DNA of 37,305 nucleotides from an uncultured Clostridia bacterium (GTDB taxonomy: Bacteria > Bacillota > Clostridia > TANB77 > CAG-508), in the NCBI GenBank assembly GCA_944387425.1, contig CALXEV010000016.1, positions 1 through 37,305 on the forward strand, given 5' to 3'. Every line of letters begins with the position of its first letter. The stretch's first letter is position 1. A program made the position numbers and the translations under genes. Below, piece by piece: positions 22,719 to 32,139 of the stretch. The notes under the pieces were generated by a model. That model was given only the letters and a program-made list of their open reading frames with translations. It had not been told where the DNA came from and searched no databases.

Positions 22719-25175
22719 ATGGTAGATAAAATAGAAATAAAAGGAGCTAAAGTTCATAATTTAAAAAATATAGATGTAGATATTCCACTAAACAAAATTG
22801 TTGCTATATCAGGTGTATCTGGAAGTGGCAAATCATCACTAGCACTAGGTGTTCTTTATGCAGAAGGCTCAAGAAGATATTTAGAAGCATTATCAACATA
22901 TACTAGAAGACGAATATCACAAGGAGAAAAAGCAAAAGTCGATAGTATTCTTCATGTACCAAGTGCATTGGCATTACATCAAAGACCTAATGTACCTAGT
23001 ATTAGGTCAACATTTGGAACAGCAACAGAACTTTTAAACTCTATAAGATTATTATTTTCAAGATGTGGAAATTATATATGCCCTAATAATCATATCTTGC
23101 CTGCAACTGCAAAAGTTGCTAGAGATGAAGAACTTGAATGTCCAATATGTCATGAAAAATTTTGGGGGTTAGGAGCTGAAGAATATGCTTTTAATTCATC
23201 TGGAGCTTGTCCACAATGCGGAGGAATAGGTACAATTGAAACTGTAAATATGGAATCATTAGTTCCAAACAAAGAATTATCTATTGATGAAGGAGCAGTT
23301 GCACCATGGAATAGCTTAATGTGGTCTTTAATGACAGATGTATGTCGTGCAATGGGAGTCAGAACTGATGTACCTTTTAAAGATTTAAGTAAAGAAGAAC
23401 AAGATATTGTTTATGATGGACCAATGGAGAAAAAGCATATTTTTTATAGACCAAAAAAAGGAGATACAACTTTAGCTACTGAAATGGATTTTACTTATTA
23501 TAGTGCTAAGGCAACTGTTCTAAATGCTTTGAAAAAAGTGAAAGACGAAAAGAGCATGAGTAGAGTTTCAAAATTTTTAAAAGAAGAAGTATGCCCAGAA
23601 TGTAATGGTTCAAGAATAAATAAAAAAGCTAATTCTACTTTGCTAGGGGGCAAAAACTTAACAGAAGTTTGTCAGATGAGTCTTAGAGATTTGAATGTGT
23701 GGCTTCCTAAAGTAGTAGATGAATTAAATAGCGAAGTAAAAGAAATGGGAAAAAATATACTAGAAGAATTTATGATAAATGCAAAAACTCTACTTTCATT
23801 AGGATTAGGATATTTAACATTAGATAGAGCAAGTAACACATTGTCTACTGGAGAATTACAAAGAGTTCAACTTGCAAGAACTGTAAGAAATAGGACAACA
23901 GGAGTATTGTATGTTTTAGATGAACCTTCAATTGGACTTCACCCAGCAAATGTTGATGGATTAATCAATTTAATGAGGCAACTTATTAAAGATGGAAATT
24001 CAGTTGTTCTAGTTGACCATGATACACGAATACTTAAAATAGCTGATTATATGATTGAAATTGGACCAGAGGCGGGTGCTAAAGGTGGAGAAATTATTAG
24101 CAAAGGTAATATTGAAGATATTATAAAAAATAATAATTCTATAATAGGTCCATATTTAAGTAATAAAGAAGAAATTAAAATAAGAGAGAAAATTAATAAA
24201 GAAGATATTTTTAAACTTGGTAAAATAAGCTTAAGTACAGATACTATTCATACTGTGAAACCACTTAATATTGATATTCCTAAGGGAAGATTAACAACAA
24301 TAACAGGTATGTCAGGAAGTGGCAAAACAACACTAATTCTTGAATCTTTATATCCTGCAATAAAGGCAAAAATTAATAATGAGGTTATGCCATCACATAT
24401 AAAAGATTTAAAGGCAGATTGGGTAAACAAAATAGATTTAATAGATGCAACTCCAATTGGAAATAATGTAAGAAGTACAGTTGCAACATATTCTGGAGTA
24501 TTTGATGATTTAAGAAAATTATACGGAAAAATAAGCAAGGATTATACTGCAAGTGATTTTTCTTATAATACTGGAAAATTAAGATGTGAAAATTGTGATG
24601 GAACAGGAGTTATATCTATGGATGTTCAGTTTTTGCCAGACATAGAAACAGCTTGTAGTTCTTGTGATGGTACGAGATACTCTGATTATGTTGATGGTAT
24701 ACTCTATAATGATTATTCTATTAAAGATGTTATGAGATTAACTATAAGACAAGCATTAGAAGTGTTTAAAGATAATAAAAAAATAAAAGATAAATTAAAA
24801 ATTTTAGTGGATTTAGGAATTGGTTATTTAACACTTGGAGAGGCAACACCTGCTTTATCAGGAGGAGAGGCTCAAAGGTTAAAACTTGCTTCAGAAATTG
24901 GAAAAATTCAAGATGGAAGTGTATTTATATTTGATGAACCAAGTATAGGACTACATCCTCAAGATGTAAAAACATTGTTAAATGTATTTCAAAAATTAAT
25001 TGATAATGGTGCCACAATAATTGTAATAGAACATGATTTAGATGTAATTAATAATTCTGATTATATTATTGATATGGGACCTGAAGGTGGATACCTTGGA
25101 GGAGAAGTTGTAGCTTGTGGAAGTGTACAAGATATAATGAATAATAAAGAAAGTATTACAGGAAGATATTTGTAA
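22719..25175 (+). CDS. UvrA-like ABC ATPase (short UvrA paralogue)
   Basis: 818 residues against about 940 for housekeeping UvrA. Start at 22719 after TTTGGAGG. Two ABC modules: Walker A SGVSGSGKSS (about 33) with signature STGELQRVQLA and Walker B VLYVLDEPSIGLHP; second Walker A TGMSGSGKTT (about 531) with signature LSGGEAQRLKLA and FIFDEPSIGLHP. Zinc modules are kept (CPICHEKF with CPQCGG, CPECNG, and CENCDG with CSSCDG). It begins IEIKGAKVHNLKNIDVDIP as UvrA does. The shorter length fits the UvrA2-type subgroup, seen with drug resistance or as accessory damage sensors. No UvrB or UvrC nearby. Single-gene unit with its own promoter. Confidence 0.9.
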   Translation: MVDKIEIKGAKVHNLKNIDVDIPLNKIVAISGVSGSGKSSLALGVLYAEGSRRYLEALSTYTRRRISQGEKAKVDSILHVPSALALHQRPNVPSIRSTFGTATELLNSIRLLFSRCGNYICPNNHILPATAKVARDEELECPICHEKFWGLGAEEYAFNSSGACPQCGGIGTIETVNMESLVPNKELSIDEGAVAPWNSLMWSLMTDVCRAMGVRTDVPFKDLSKEEQDIVYDGPMEKKHIFYRPKKGDTTLATEMDFTYYSAKATVLNALKKVKDEKSMSRVSKFLKEEVCPECNGSRINKKANSTLLGGKNLTEVCQMSLRDLNVWLPKVVDELNSEVKEMGKNILEEFMINAKTLLSLGLGYLTLDRASNTLSTGELQRVQLARTVRNRTTGVLYVLDEPSIGLHPANVDGLINLMRQLIKDGNSVVLVDHDTRILKIADYMIEIGPEAGAKGGEIISKGNIEDIIKNNNSIIGPYLSNKEEIKIREKINKEDIFKLGKISLSTDTIHTVKPLNIDIPKGRLTTITGMSGSGKTTLILESLYPAIKAKINNEVMPSHIKDLKADWVNKIDLIDATPIGNNVRSTVATYSGVFDDLRKLYGKISKDYTASDFSYNTGKLRCENCDGTGVISMDVQFLPDIETACSSCDGTRYSDYVDGILYNDYSIKDVMRLTIRQALEVFKDNKKIKDKLKILVDLGIGYLTLGEATPALSGGEAQRLKLASEIGKIQDGSVFIFDEPSIGLHPQDVKTLLNVFQKLIDNGATIIVIEHDLDVINNSDYIIDMGPEGGYLGGEVVACGSVQDIMNNKESITGRYL

Positions 25176-25251
25176 TATGGGAGGATAAATATCATCTTCA
25201 TATGGTAGTAGAACAATTTGTAGAAAAAAGAGATATATAAGCCTTCAAAAC

Positions 25252-25327
25252 GGAATTTTGTGATATTTACACTTAATGCCACTGGAATTTTGTGAAAAAA
25301 GTATTGAAAACAGTCGGAATTTTGTGA
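25252..25327 (+). repeat. three 12-bp operator-like repeats with exact 32-bp period
   Basis: GGAATTTTGTGA at 25252-25263, 25284-25295 and 25316-25327, all identical and in the same orientation. Thirty-two bases is three helical turns, so bound proteins would line up on one face. The third copy ends directly against the -10 of the ATPase promoter. Confidence 0.85.
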
Positions 25328-25333
25328 TATAAT
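25304..25333 (+). promoter_or_regulatory. promoter of the AAA ATPase gene
   Basis: TTGAAA (25304-25309), an 18-base spacer and TATAAT (25328-25333). Repeat copy 3 fills most of the spacer, so its binding protein should repress. Confidence 0.65.
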
Positions 25334-25354
25334 AAATGTAGGATGGTGAGAAGT

Positions 25355-26689
25355 ATGGAACTTTTAAAAAGAAAGATAGATAAATATTTGCTAGAATGGA
25401 AAAACAGCCCAGATAAAAAGCCTTTAATAGTTAAAGGAGCTCGTCAAATAGGAAAAACAGAATCAATTAGAAATTTTGCAAAAAATAATTATAAAAGTGT
25501 AATCGAAATAAACTTTGTATTACAAAAACAATATAAAGACATCTTTGATGATGGATTTGAAGTAGACAGCATAATTAAAAATATTTCTTTAAGAAATCCT
25601 AACCTTGAATTTATACCAGGAGACACATTAATCTTTTTTGACGAATTACAAGATTGTATTAATTGTGCGACATCTTTAAAATCATTTAATCAAGATGGAA
25701 GATATGACGTTATCTGCTCAGGTTCTCTTATGGGAATAAATTATAATGAAATTGAGTCAAACAGTGTAGGAAATAAAGAAGATTATGAAATGTATTCAAT
25801 GGACTTTGAAGAATTTCTTTGGGCAAAAGGATATAAAGAAGAACAAATAGAAAGTCTTTATGAACATATGAAAAACTTAATTCCTTTTTCTAATACTGAA
25901 CTTTCTGTAATGTTTGAGAATTTTAAAGAATATATGATAATAGGTGGTATGCCAGCAATTGTTTATTCATTTGTAAAAAATAACAACTATAGTGGAACCC
26001 TAAAAATGCAAAAACAAATTCTTTTAGATTATGAAGAAGATATAACTAAATATGCTGGAGGATTAGATTATGGTAAAATCTTAAATGTATATCGTAAAAT
26101 ACCAGTGTTTTTAGGAAATGAAAATAAAAAGTTTCAAATTTCAAAAGTAGAAACAGGAGCAAGAAGCCGAGAGTATATTGGAACAATAGATTGGTTAATT
26201 AATAGTGGTATTATCAATATTTGCTATTGCTTAGAGCAACCGGAACTTCCACTAGGAGGTAATTATAATCCAGATAATTATAGAATATATTTTAGTGATA
26301 CAGGACTACTAATTGGTTCATTAGATGAAGAAGCACAAGATGATTTGAGAAACAATAAAAATTTTAATACTTATAAAGGTGCTATATATGAAAATATTAT
26401 TGGAGATATGTTAGTAAAACAAGGCTATAAATTATATTTTTATAAAAATGAAAAAGGTACAATTGAAATGGACTTCTTTGTAAGAGATAAAAATTCATTA
26501 ATTCCTGTTGAAGTAAAAGCAAATGATGGTGCAACAATATCTTTAAATAATCTAATAGATAGTGATAAATATAAAGATATAAAATATGGAATAAAATTAG
26601 GATATAAAAATATAGGATTTAACGGAAAATTCTATACATTTCCATATTTTCTAACATTTCTTCTAAAAAGATATCTAAAAGAAAAATAA
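25355..26689 (+). CDS. AAA_14/DUF4143 family ATPase
   Basis: 444 residues. Start put at 25355 (MELLKRKIDKY), seven to ten bases after GGTGAG; an in-frame ATG at 25343 is possible. Walker A is GARQIGKTES (about residues 29-38), Walker B is LIFFDELQD, and a sensor-like motif is ICSGSLMG. The C-terminal DUF4143 part has YFSDTGLL, NTYKGAIYENI and a restriction-like nuclease core, IEMDFFV followed by IPVEVKA. These ATPases are common, variable in copy number and of unresolved role; mobile-element and toxin-antitoxin links have been proposed. Stand-alone gene behind the 32-bp repeats, and no partner is visible. Confidence 0.88.
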   Translation: MELLKRKIDKYLLEWKNSPDKKPLIVKGARQIGKTESIRNFAKNNYKSVIEINFVLQKQYKDIFDDGFEVDSIIKNISLRNPNLEFIPGDTLIFFDELQDCINCATSLKSFNQDGRYDVICSGSLMGINYNEIESNSVGNKEDYEMYSMDFEEFLWAKGYKEEQIESLYEHMKNLIPFSNTELSVMFENFKEYMIIGGMPAIVYSFVKNNNYSGTLKMQKQILLDYEEDITKYAGGLDYGKILNVYRKIPVFLGNENKKFQISKVETGARSREYIGTIDWLINSGIINICYCLEQPELPLGGNYNPDNYRIYFSDTGLLIGSLDEEAQDDLRNNKNFNTYKGAIYENIIGDMLVKQGYKLYFYKNEKGTIEMDFFVRDKNSLIPVEVKANDGATISLNNLIDSDKYKDIKYGIKLGYKNIGFNGKFYTFPYFLTFLLKRYLKEK

Positions 26690-26701
26690 ATTCATAAAAA
26701 C

Positions 26702-26744
26702 AAACCTCTTTAATAAGCTATAATAAAAGCTTATAAGGAGGTTT
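26702..26744 (+). promoter_or_regulatory. hairpin masking the recombinase ribosome binding site
   Basis: AAACCTC (26702-26708) pairs with GAGGTTT (26738-26744), and ATAAGCT (26713-26719) with AGCTTAT (26728-26734). The AAGGAGG ribosome binding site (26735-26741) lies in the right arm. A -10-like TATAAT at 26719-26724 inside the hairpin would start transcripts that lack the left arm. Read-through RNA from the ATPase gene would thus be silenced while RNA from the internal promoter is translatable. The -35 is poor. Confidence 0.5.
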
Positions 26745-26747
26745 ATT

Positions 26748-28383
26748 TTGTACCCAAAAAATCAAGAATTCAAAGTTCGGAATTTATATACGATTATCAA
26801 GAGAAGATGGAGACAAGCAAGAAAGTGAAAGCGTTACAAATCAGAGAAAAATTTTGCAAAGATATATAAATGAAAATAACTTAAATTTGGTCAAAGAATA
26901 TGTTGATGACGGTATATCAGGAACAACATTTGACAGACCCAAGTTTAATGAAATGTTAGAAGATATCCAAAACAAAATAATTAATATGGTAATAACAAAA
27001 GACTTATCAAGATTAGGAAGAGATTACATAAAGACAGGATTTTATATAGAGGATTATTTCCCAAAAAACAATATTAGATATGTAGCAATAACAGATGGGA
27101 TAGATACATATATAGACAGTACAAATAATGATATAACACCATTTAAAGCAATAATGAATGACATGTATGCAAAAGACATTTCAAAGAAAATTAGAAGTGT
27201 ATATAAAGAAAAACAAAAACAAGGAGAATATATATGTAGCATACCACCATATGGTTATAAAAAACATCCCAAAATAAAAAACAAACTAATAATAGATAAT
27301 CAAACGCGATATGTAGTTGAAAAAATATTTGAAATGTATGCAAATGGGCATGGAAGCAAAGAAATTATAAGATATTTGAATTCTAATAATTATTTATCTC
27401 CAACAGGATATAGAAAAACAGGTTTAATACAAGCTAAATCTTTTACAAATTATAAATGGAATGAAGTAACTATATGCAATATATTAAAAAACGAAGTATA
27501 TATAGGAAATACAATTCAAAACAAAAAAACAGTAATATCTTACAAAGTAAAAAAAGTGAGAAATGTTGAAAAGATAAAGCAAATAAGAGTAAATAGTACA
27601 CATGAACCAATTGTTAGTCAATGTCTTTTTGAAAAGGTACAATCTATATTAGAGAAAAGAGGTGCAAACACGAAGTTAAAACATGATTATTTGTTAAGAG
27701 GAACACTTTATTGTAAGCAATGTAAAAGAAAATTACAAATTGTACTAAAAAAAGGTTCAAGTAAAAATGCAAAAGAACATCCATATATTGTCTGTAGTAA
27801 TGCAAAATCAAGAGGATGTGAACCAATAAATATCAACTATGAAAAATTTGAAGAAAACATTATTTATGCTATAAAGAAAATATGTCAAACATATGTAAAC
27901 AAAGAAAAGTTATATTCAATTTATGAAGACTTAAAAAACAAAAGAAGTGAAACTCAAGAAACAAATAAGAAAAAAATAGAACAAATTGCTCAAGCAATAA
28001 CAGAAATAAACAACAATTTAGCACAAATGTATATGGACAAATTGAAAGGGATTTTGCAAGAAGAAGATTATATTAGAATTTCACAAAAATTAAGTTTGGA
28101 AAGAAATAAACTAAATGAGCAAAAGAAAGAGTTAATGGCCAAAAGTATAGAAGCGGAAGAAAAGCCACAACTCCAAAATGATCAAAAAGAAATTCAAACA
28201 ATAGTAAATGAGTTTTTGAAATTTGAAAATATTACTCAGTTATACATATATAGATTAATTGATAAAATTGAAATAGACAAAAACAAAACTATATACATAT
28301 ACTTTAATTTTTCAAGACCAGAACTTGTAAACGAAAAAGTAGAGCTAATATTCAAGGACTATATAGAAAACTATTTTCTATGA
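26748..28383 (+). CDS. large serine recombinase (resolvase/integrase), start frameshifted
   Basis: About 545 residues. The N-terminal resolvase domain begins GIYIRLSREDGDK, where Ser of RLS is the nucleophile, and continues DDGISGTTFDRPKF, DLSRLGRDYI and IYIEDYF-type blocks. The recombinase domain has IPPYGYKKHP and EIIRYLNSNNYLSPTG. The zinc ribbon is LYCKQCKRK with a later VCSNAKSRGC, then a coiled coil (about 430-480). The catalytic serine region (from 26779) is in the frame of the rest, but no ATG, GTG or TTG is available in that frame. The well-placed TTG at 26748, six bases after AAGGAGG, is one base out of frame. Removing one A from the run of six at 26756-26761 restores the whole protein. 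So it is a phase-variable tract, an assembly error, or a recent null mutation. In known families such enzymes move integrative elements; no element boundaries were seen. Confidence 0.8.
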
Positions 28384-28560
28384 GCATATTCACTTTTTAT
28401 TATAGAATCAATTTCTTCTGGAGATTCCTTACATCCATTTTTAAGCCATAACTTAATAACACTATTTAAACCATTTTTAAAAAATTCAATATGGTATTCT
28501 ATAAATTTATCATCAAAAAATTCTTTTGACAATTTTTTCCTGAGATTGTTTTCTTCTTTT
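28371..28560 (-). pseudogene. C-terminal fragment of a TetR-family regulator
   Basis: The minus-strand frame ending at 28371 reads IEYHIEFFKNGLNSVIKLWL then KNGCKESPEEIDSIIKSEYAHRK, the typical end of Firmicutes TetR proteins (FxxxG...IxxWxxxGxxxSPEEI). A stop interrupts the frame upstream at about 28570, and no helix-turn-helix is present. It overlaps the recombinase 3' end by 13 bases. Confidence 0.65.
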
Positions 28561-28630
28561 ATGTGTTTTCAATTACCCAGTTTATTCTTATTTAAATAAA
28601 AAAGAAGATTAATAAAGTAGGATAATAAAA

Positions 28631-28873
28631 ATGAAAAACTTTCAAGAATTAAAAATTTTTATGAAAAAAATAACTATAGGTAAAGACTATTTCCTGGTTT
28701 TTGAAAAAATGATTTTGGGTATTATATCTCATTCTGCTTTTATGTGGATAAATGCATTATATAGTTGTTTTTTAGGAGTTGCAAGACATTTATGTATTAC
28801 TAAAGCTCTTGCCTATATTAACTTTTCGTCAATATGTACATCATTTGTATTACAGGAATTATTATGTTGCTAA
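28631..28873 (+). pseudogene. N-terminal fragment of a membrane protein
   Basis: The frame starts MKNFQELKIFMKKI and has one clear hydrophobic stretch (MILGIISHSAFMWINALYSCFLGVA). It then turns into unconvincing sequence (HLCITKALAYINFSSICTS) and stops at 80 residues. It resembles the first helix of multi-pass membrane proteins I recall next to TetR genes, cut after the first segment. It sits beside the TetR fragment, so both probably record one deletion. A coincidental short gene cannot be excluded. Confidence 0.4.
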
Positions 28874-28994
28874 ATAGAAAAAGATTAGTTGATAATAATT
28901 ATTAGTTATGGTAGTATTGAAATGATAAAAAATAATAATTTATGTAATAAACTAAAACTAAACTAAAGGTTTATTAAAGTAAACTAATTGTCGG

Positions 28995-29023
28995 TTGAGT
29001 TTGCAAAAGAGTAATATTACAAT
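28995..29023 (+). promoter_or_regulatory. promoter of the XRE gene
   Basis: TTGAGT (28995-29000), a 17-base spacer and TACAAT (29018-29023), then AAAGGAGGG and ATG at 29048. Confidence 0.6.
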
Positions 29024-29047
29024 AGAATTAACAAAGGAGGGATTGAT

Positions 29048-29446
29048 ATGTCAAATAAAAGTATTGGAGAAATGATTAGTTCTTTAAGAAAAGAAAAAGG
29101 AATGACACAAAATGATTTGGCAGAAAAAATGAATGTAACTGATAAAGCTGTGTCAAAGTGGGAAAGAAATTTATCTTGCCCTGATGTTAATTCTATTCCA
29201 AAATTAGCAGAAGTTTTAGGTACAACAGTAGAAGAATTATTAAATGCTCAATCTAAAAAGGAAAATAATAAAATTGATGAAATTGTTAATATAGTACTGA
29301 TTGGCATTGGATTAGCAATGGGAATTTGTATAATAGTTACTTCTCTATTAAAACAAATAGAAATGAATAATGCTATTACTATGTTAGGGATAGGAATGAG
29401 TTGTTTGGCAATTTATTTATTAAAAAATAGGGATGATAAACAATGA
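29048..29446 (+). CDS. XRE-family regulator with membrane tail
   Basis: 132 residues. The HTH_3 domain (about 6-62) is SIGEMISSLRKEKGMTQNDLAEK, VTDKAVSKWERNLSCPDV and IPKLAEVLGTTVEELL. After a charged linker, two hydrophobic segments follow (about 78-98 and 105-125: IVLIGIGLAMGICIIV, AITMLGIGMSCLAIYLL), so the repressor is held at the membrane. Such anchored XRE proteins often control neighbouring transporters. The ABC exporter starts 180 bases downstream beyond a hairpin. A perfect AAAGGAGGG site drives translation. Confidence 0.85.
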   Translation: MSNKSIGEMISSLRKEKGMTQNDLAEKMNVTDKAVSKWERNLSCPDVNSIPKLAEVLGTTVEELLNAQSKKENNKIDEIVNIVLIGIGLAMGICIIVTSLLKQIEMNNAITMLGIGMSCLAIYLLKNRDDKQ

Positions 29447-29467
29447 AATACAGGTAATGTATATAAA

Positions 29468-29503
29468 ACAAAAGGAGAGTAGATAATTCTATTCTCCTTT
29501 TGT
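29468..29503 (+). terminator. hairpin after the XRE gene
   Basis: ACAAAAGGAGA (29468-29478) and TCTCCTTTTGT (29493-29503) pair perfectly, with an inner TAGA/TCTA extension. The T run after it is weak (GTGTATATC), so it may be a terminator or a processing site. Confidence 0.55.
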
Positions 29504-29628
29504 GTATATCTAAAACTTTAAGTAAATTACTACAAATTATATAAAATATATGGTCAAATAGTAGAATAATTTTTAAATATATGCTATTCTATTGACGAAG
29601 TAATAAAAAAGAAATAAGGGAGAATGTT

Positions 29629-30330
29629 ATGAAATTAGTAGTAAAAAATCTAAAAAAGAACTTTGAAAAAAAAGAAGTATTAAAAGACATTAATTTTGAA
29701 TTTGAAAAAGGAAAAATATATGGATTATTAGGAAGAAATGGAGCAGGTAAAACAACATTTTTTAATTGTATAAATGAAGATTTAGATATAGATGCAGGAG
29801 AATTTTATATTGAAGATAACAATGTTAAAAGAAAAATGGAAGCAGAAGATGTAGGATATGTTTTATCTACACCAAATGTACCAGAATTTTTGACAGCAAG
29901 AGAATTTTTAAAATTCTTCATTGATATAAATAAGAAAAGAATCAAAAACGAAAAAACAATAGATGAATATTTTGACTTCATGAAAATAGAAGAAGAGGAT
30001 AGAGATAGACTATTAAAAGATTATTCTCACGGAATGAAAAACAAAATGCAAATGCTTGTCAATATAATTGCAAATCCAAATGTTTTATTGTTAGATGAAC
30101 CGTTAACATCTTTTGATGTAGTAGTTGCAGAGGAAATGAAACAAATGTTAAGAGAGATAAAGAAAGATCATATTATCATTTTCTCCACTCATATAATGGA
30201 ACTTGCATTAGATTTATGTGATGAAATAGTTATCTTAAATAAAGGTATTTTAGAAGAAATAGATAAAAGCAATATAGATAATAATAATCTTAAAAATAAA
30301 ATATTAGAAGCACTAAAGGAGGAAAATTAA
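29629..30330 (+). CDS. ABC transporter ATP-binding protein
   Basis: 233 residues. Walker A is GRNGAGKTT (about 36-44) and Walker B is VLLLDEPLTSFDV. The signature loop is YSHGMKNKMQ instead of LSGGQ, as in many exporter ATPases of Firmicutes that pair with large ABC-2-like permeases. The switch histidine is in FSTHIM. It starts after AAGGGAG and ends one base before the permease gene, so the two form one exporter. Substrate unknown. Confidence 0.9.
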   Translation: MKLVVKNLKKNFEKKEVLKDINFEFEKGKIYGLLGRNGAGKTTFFNCINEDLDIDAGEFYIEDNNVKRKMEAEDVGYVLSTPNVPEFLTAREFLKFFIDINKKRIKNEKTIDEYFDFMKIEEEDRDRLLKDYSHGMKNKMQMLVNIIANPNVLLLDEPLTSFDVVVAEEMKQMLREIKKDHIIIFSTHIMELALDLCDEIVILNKGILEEIDKSNIDNNNLKNKILEALKEEN

Positions 30331-30331
30331 G

Positions 30332-31909
30332 ATGCTAAAAACATTTATAACATCCTTTAAGTTGCAAAACACTTATAGAACAAATAGTATTATTTATTCT
30401 ATAAAACAATTACCACTAATAAAAAGAATATTACCAAGTAGCTTATACAAAAGTAAAGGACTAAAAATATTCGCAGGGATTATTAGTATTCTTTTGGAAA
30501 TAATAAATATTTTTATTGGTAAAATTATCTATATTACAGTAATGATATTTATGGCATTGTCTTGGTATCATACAAATCAGGCAGATACATTTATACATTT
30601 ATTTGTATTTCTGACATTTGCAGGAGGAGTTTTAAATACTTATATGCTTAATCCTACAAAAGATAAGTATTACGCAATAATTTTAATGAATATAAATGCT
30701 AGAGAATATGGATTATCTAATTATTATTACCAATTAATAAAACTGGTTGTTGGATTTTTACCATTTACAATTTTATTTGGTATGATGGTAGGAGTTCCAT
30801 TGTGGATTCAAATTACATTACCATTTTTTGTACTAGCAATAAAACTGATTGTAATGAACTACTGTATATATGATTTTAAGAAAACCAATAAAGCATCAAA
30901 TGAGAACTTACCAACAAAATTTGTCTGGGGATTTATAGGAATATGCTTACTTCTTGCTTATGGATTACCAGCAATTAATATAACACTAAATCAAACTATA
31001 TTCTTATATATATTTATTCTTGCATTAATTTTAGGAATTGTAAGTTTAGTAAAAATACATAATTTTAAAGATTATAGAAGAATGTATAAACAAATATTAA
31101 CAGAATCTAATGTATATGTTCAAGAAAAAGCAACTGGAACACAAGCAATGAAAGATAACAGTCTAAGACAAATAGAATTAGATAAAAATTATACAAGCAA
31201 TAAATCTGGTTTTGCATATTTCCACGATTTGTTTGTTAAAAGACATAGAAAGATATTAACAACTGCAGTAAAAAAACAATCAGTAGTTATATTGCTTATT
31301 ATAATAGCAATGATTATTGGTATTCAAATAAATAATGATTTTAAAGTAAAAACAAATGAAATATTACTTGTATATTTACCATACTTTGTATTTATAATGT
31401 ATTGCATAAATAGAAGTTCATCTGTCACACAAGCAATGTTTATGAATTGCGATCATAGTATGCTAACATATAGGATTTATAGAACACCAAAGGTTATTTT
31501 AGGAATATTTAAAGAAAGATTAAAAACATTAATTACAATTAATCTATTACCAGCAGTATTAATAGGTGGAGGATTAGCATTATTATTGTATTTATCAGGG
31601 GGAACAGATAATCCAATTAATTATGTAATTCAATTTGTATCAATTATAGCAATGAGCATATTCTTTTCAGTTCACTATTTGGTAATGTATTATTTACTAC
31701 AGCCTTATAATGTAAATACGGAAATGAAAAGTAGTACATATAAAGTAGTACAAGGTTTAACTTATATTGTTTGTTGGTATATGATACAAATTCAAATGCA
31801 TATATTTTCTTTTGGTATAGCAACAATAGTATTTTGTATAGCATATTGTTTGATTTCACTATTTCTTGCATATAAATATGCACCAAAAACATTTAAGTTA
31901 AGAGTTTAA
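30332..31909 (+). CDS. ABC transporter permease
   Basis: 525 residues with about eleven or twelve hydrophobic segments, including pairs near 45-75, 85-105, 135-185, 200-235, 315-360 and a C-terminal set from about 400. A soluble charged loop (about 245-300) splits it into halves. It partners the ATPase that ends one base upstream (GGAGG of this gene lies inside the end of the ATPase gene). The family looks like a large ABC-2 type exporter; substrate unknown. The hairpin at 31917-31943 follows. Confidence 0.8.
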   Translation: MLKTFITSFKLQNTYRTNSIIYSIKQLPLIKRILPSSLYKSKGLKIFAGIISILLEIINIFIGKIIYITVMIFMALSWYHTNQADTFIHLFVFLTFAGGVLNTYMLNPTKDKYYAIILMNINAREYGLSNYYYQLIKLVVGFLPFTILFGMMVGVPLWIQITLPFFVLAIKLIVMNYCIYDFKKTNKASNENLPTKFVWGFIGICLLLAYGLPAINITLNQTIFLYIFILALILGIVSLVKIHNFKDYRRMYKQILTESNVYVQEKATGTQAMKDNSLRQIELDKNYTSNKSGFAYFHDLFVKRHRKILTTAVKKQSVVILLIIIAMIIGIQINNDFKVKTNEILLVYLPYFVFIMYCINRSSSVTQAMFMNCDHSMLTYRIYRTPKVILGIFKERLKTLITINLLPAVLIGGGLALLLYLSGGTDNPINYVIQFVSIIAMSIFFSVHYLVMYYLLQPYNVNTEMKSSTYKVVQGLTYIVCWYMIQIQMHIFSFGIATIVFCIAYCLISLFLAYKYAPKTFKLRV

Positions 31910-31916
31910 AGTTTAG

Positions 31917-31943
31917 ATGAGAGTAATTGATAATTACTCTCAT
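31917..31943 (+). terminator. hairpin terminator of the ABC operon
   Basis: ATGAGAGTAATT (31917-31928) and AATTACTCTCAT (31932-31943) form a perfect 12-base stem with loop GAT. Only a weak T-rich tail follows. Confidence 0.65.
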
Positions 31944-32034
31944 TTATGATAATATGAGAAAAACAAAAATAGTAAGTTGTCGCTGAGGTTGAATTTCTTG
32001 TTAGAATAAAGTTTAATGAATTTTATAAATTTTG

Positions 32035-32063
32035 TAGACAAAATAAAAAGAATATTGTAGAAT
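32035..32063 (+). promoter_or_regulatory. plus-strand promoter of the convergent locus
   Basis: TAGACA (32035-32040), a 17-base spacer and TAGAAT (32058-32063). Predicted start is near 32070, so the RNA begins close to ATAGGAAATGAG. Confidence 0.55.
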
Positions 32064-32093
32064 AATTACTATAGGAAATGAGAATAAGCAGAT

Positions 32094-32137
32094 GTGGTTT
32101 TGCCACCAATTTTTACGATTTTTCGTAGGAAGGGTGG
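32094..32137 (+). promoter_or_regulatory. alternative leader hairpins at the microprotein start
   Basis: CCAC(C) at 32103-32107 can pair with GTGG (32094-32097, loop TTTTG) or with GGTGG (32133-32137) at the ribosome binding site. The second pairing encloses a small hairpin (TACGA-TTTT-TCGTA, 32114-32127). The pairings exclude each other, so the leader could switch between open and masked translation. Confidence 0.5.
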
Positions 32138-32139
32138 TG

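Noticed and set aside
29521..29600. Promoter and AATAG/CTATT inverted repeat before the first ABC ATPase
   Set aside because: Several AT-rich -10 candidates exist but no well-spaced -35, so no single site can be defended.
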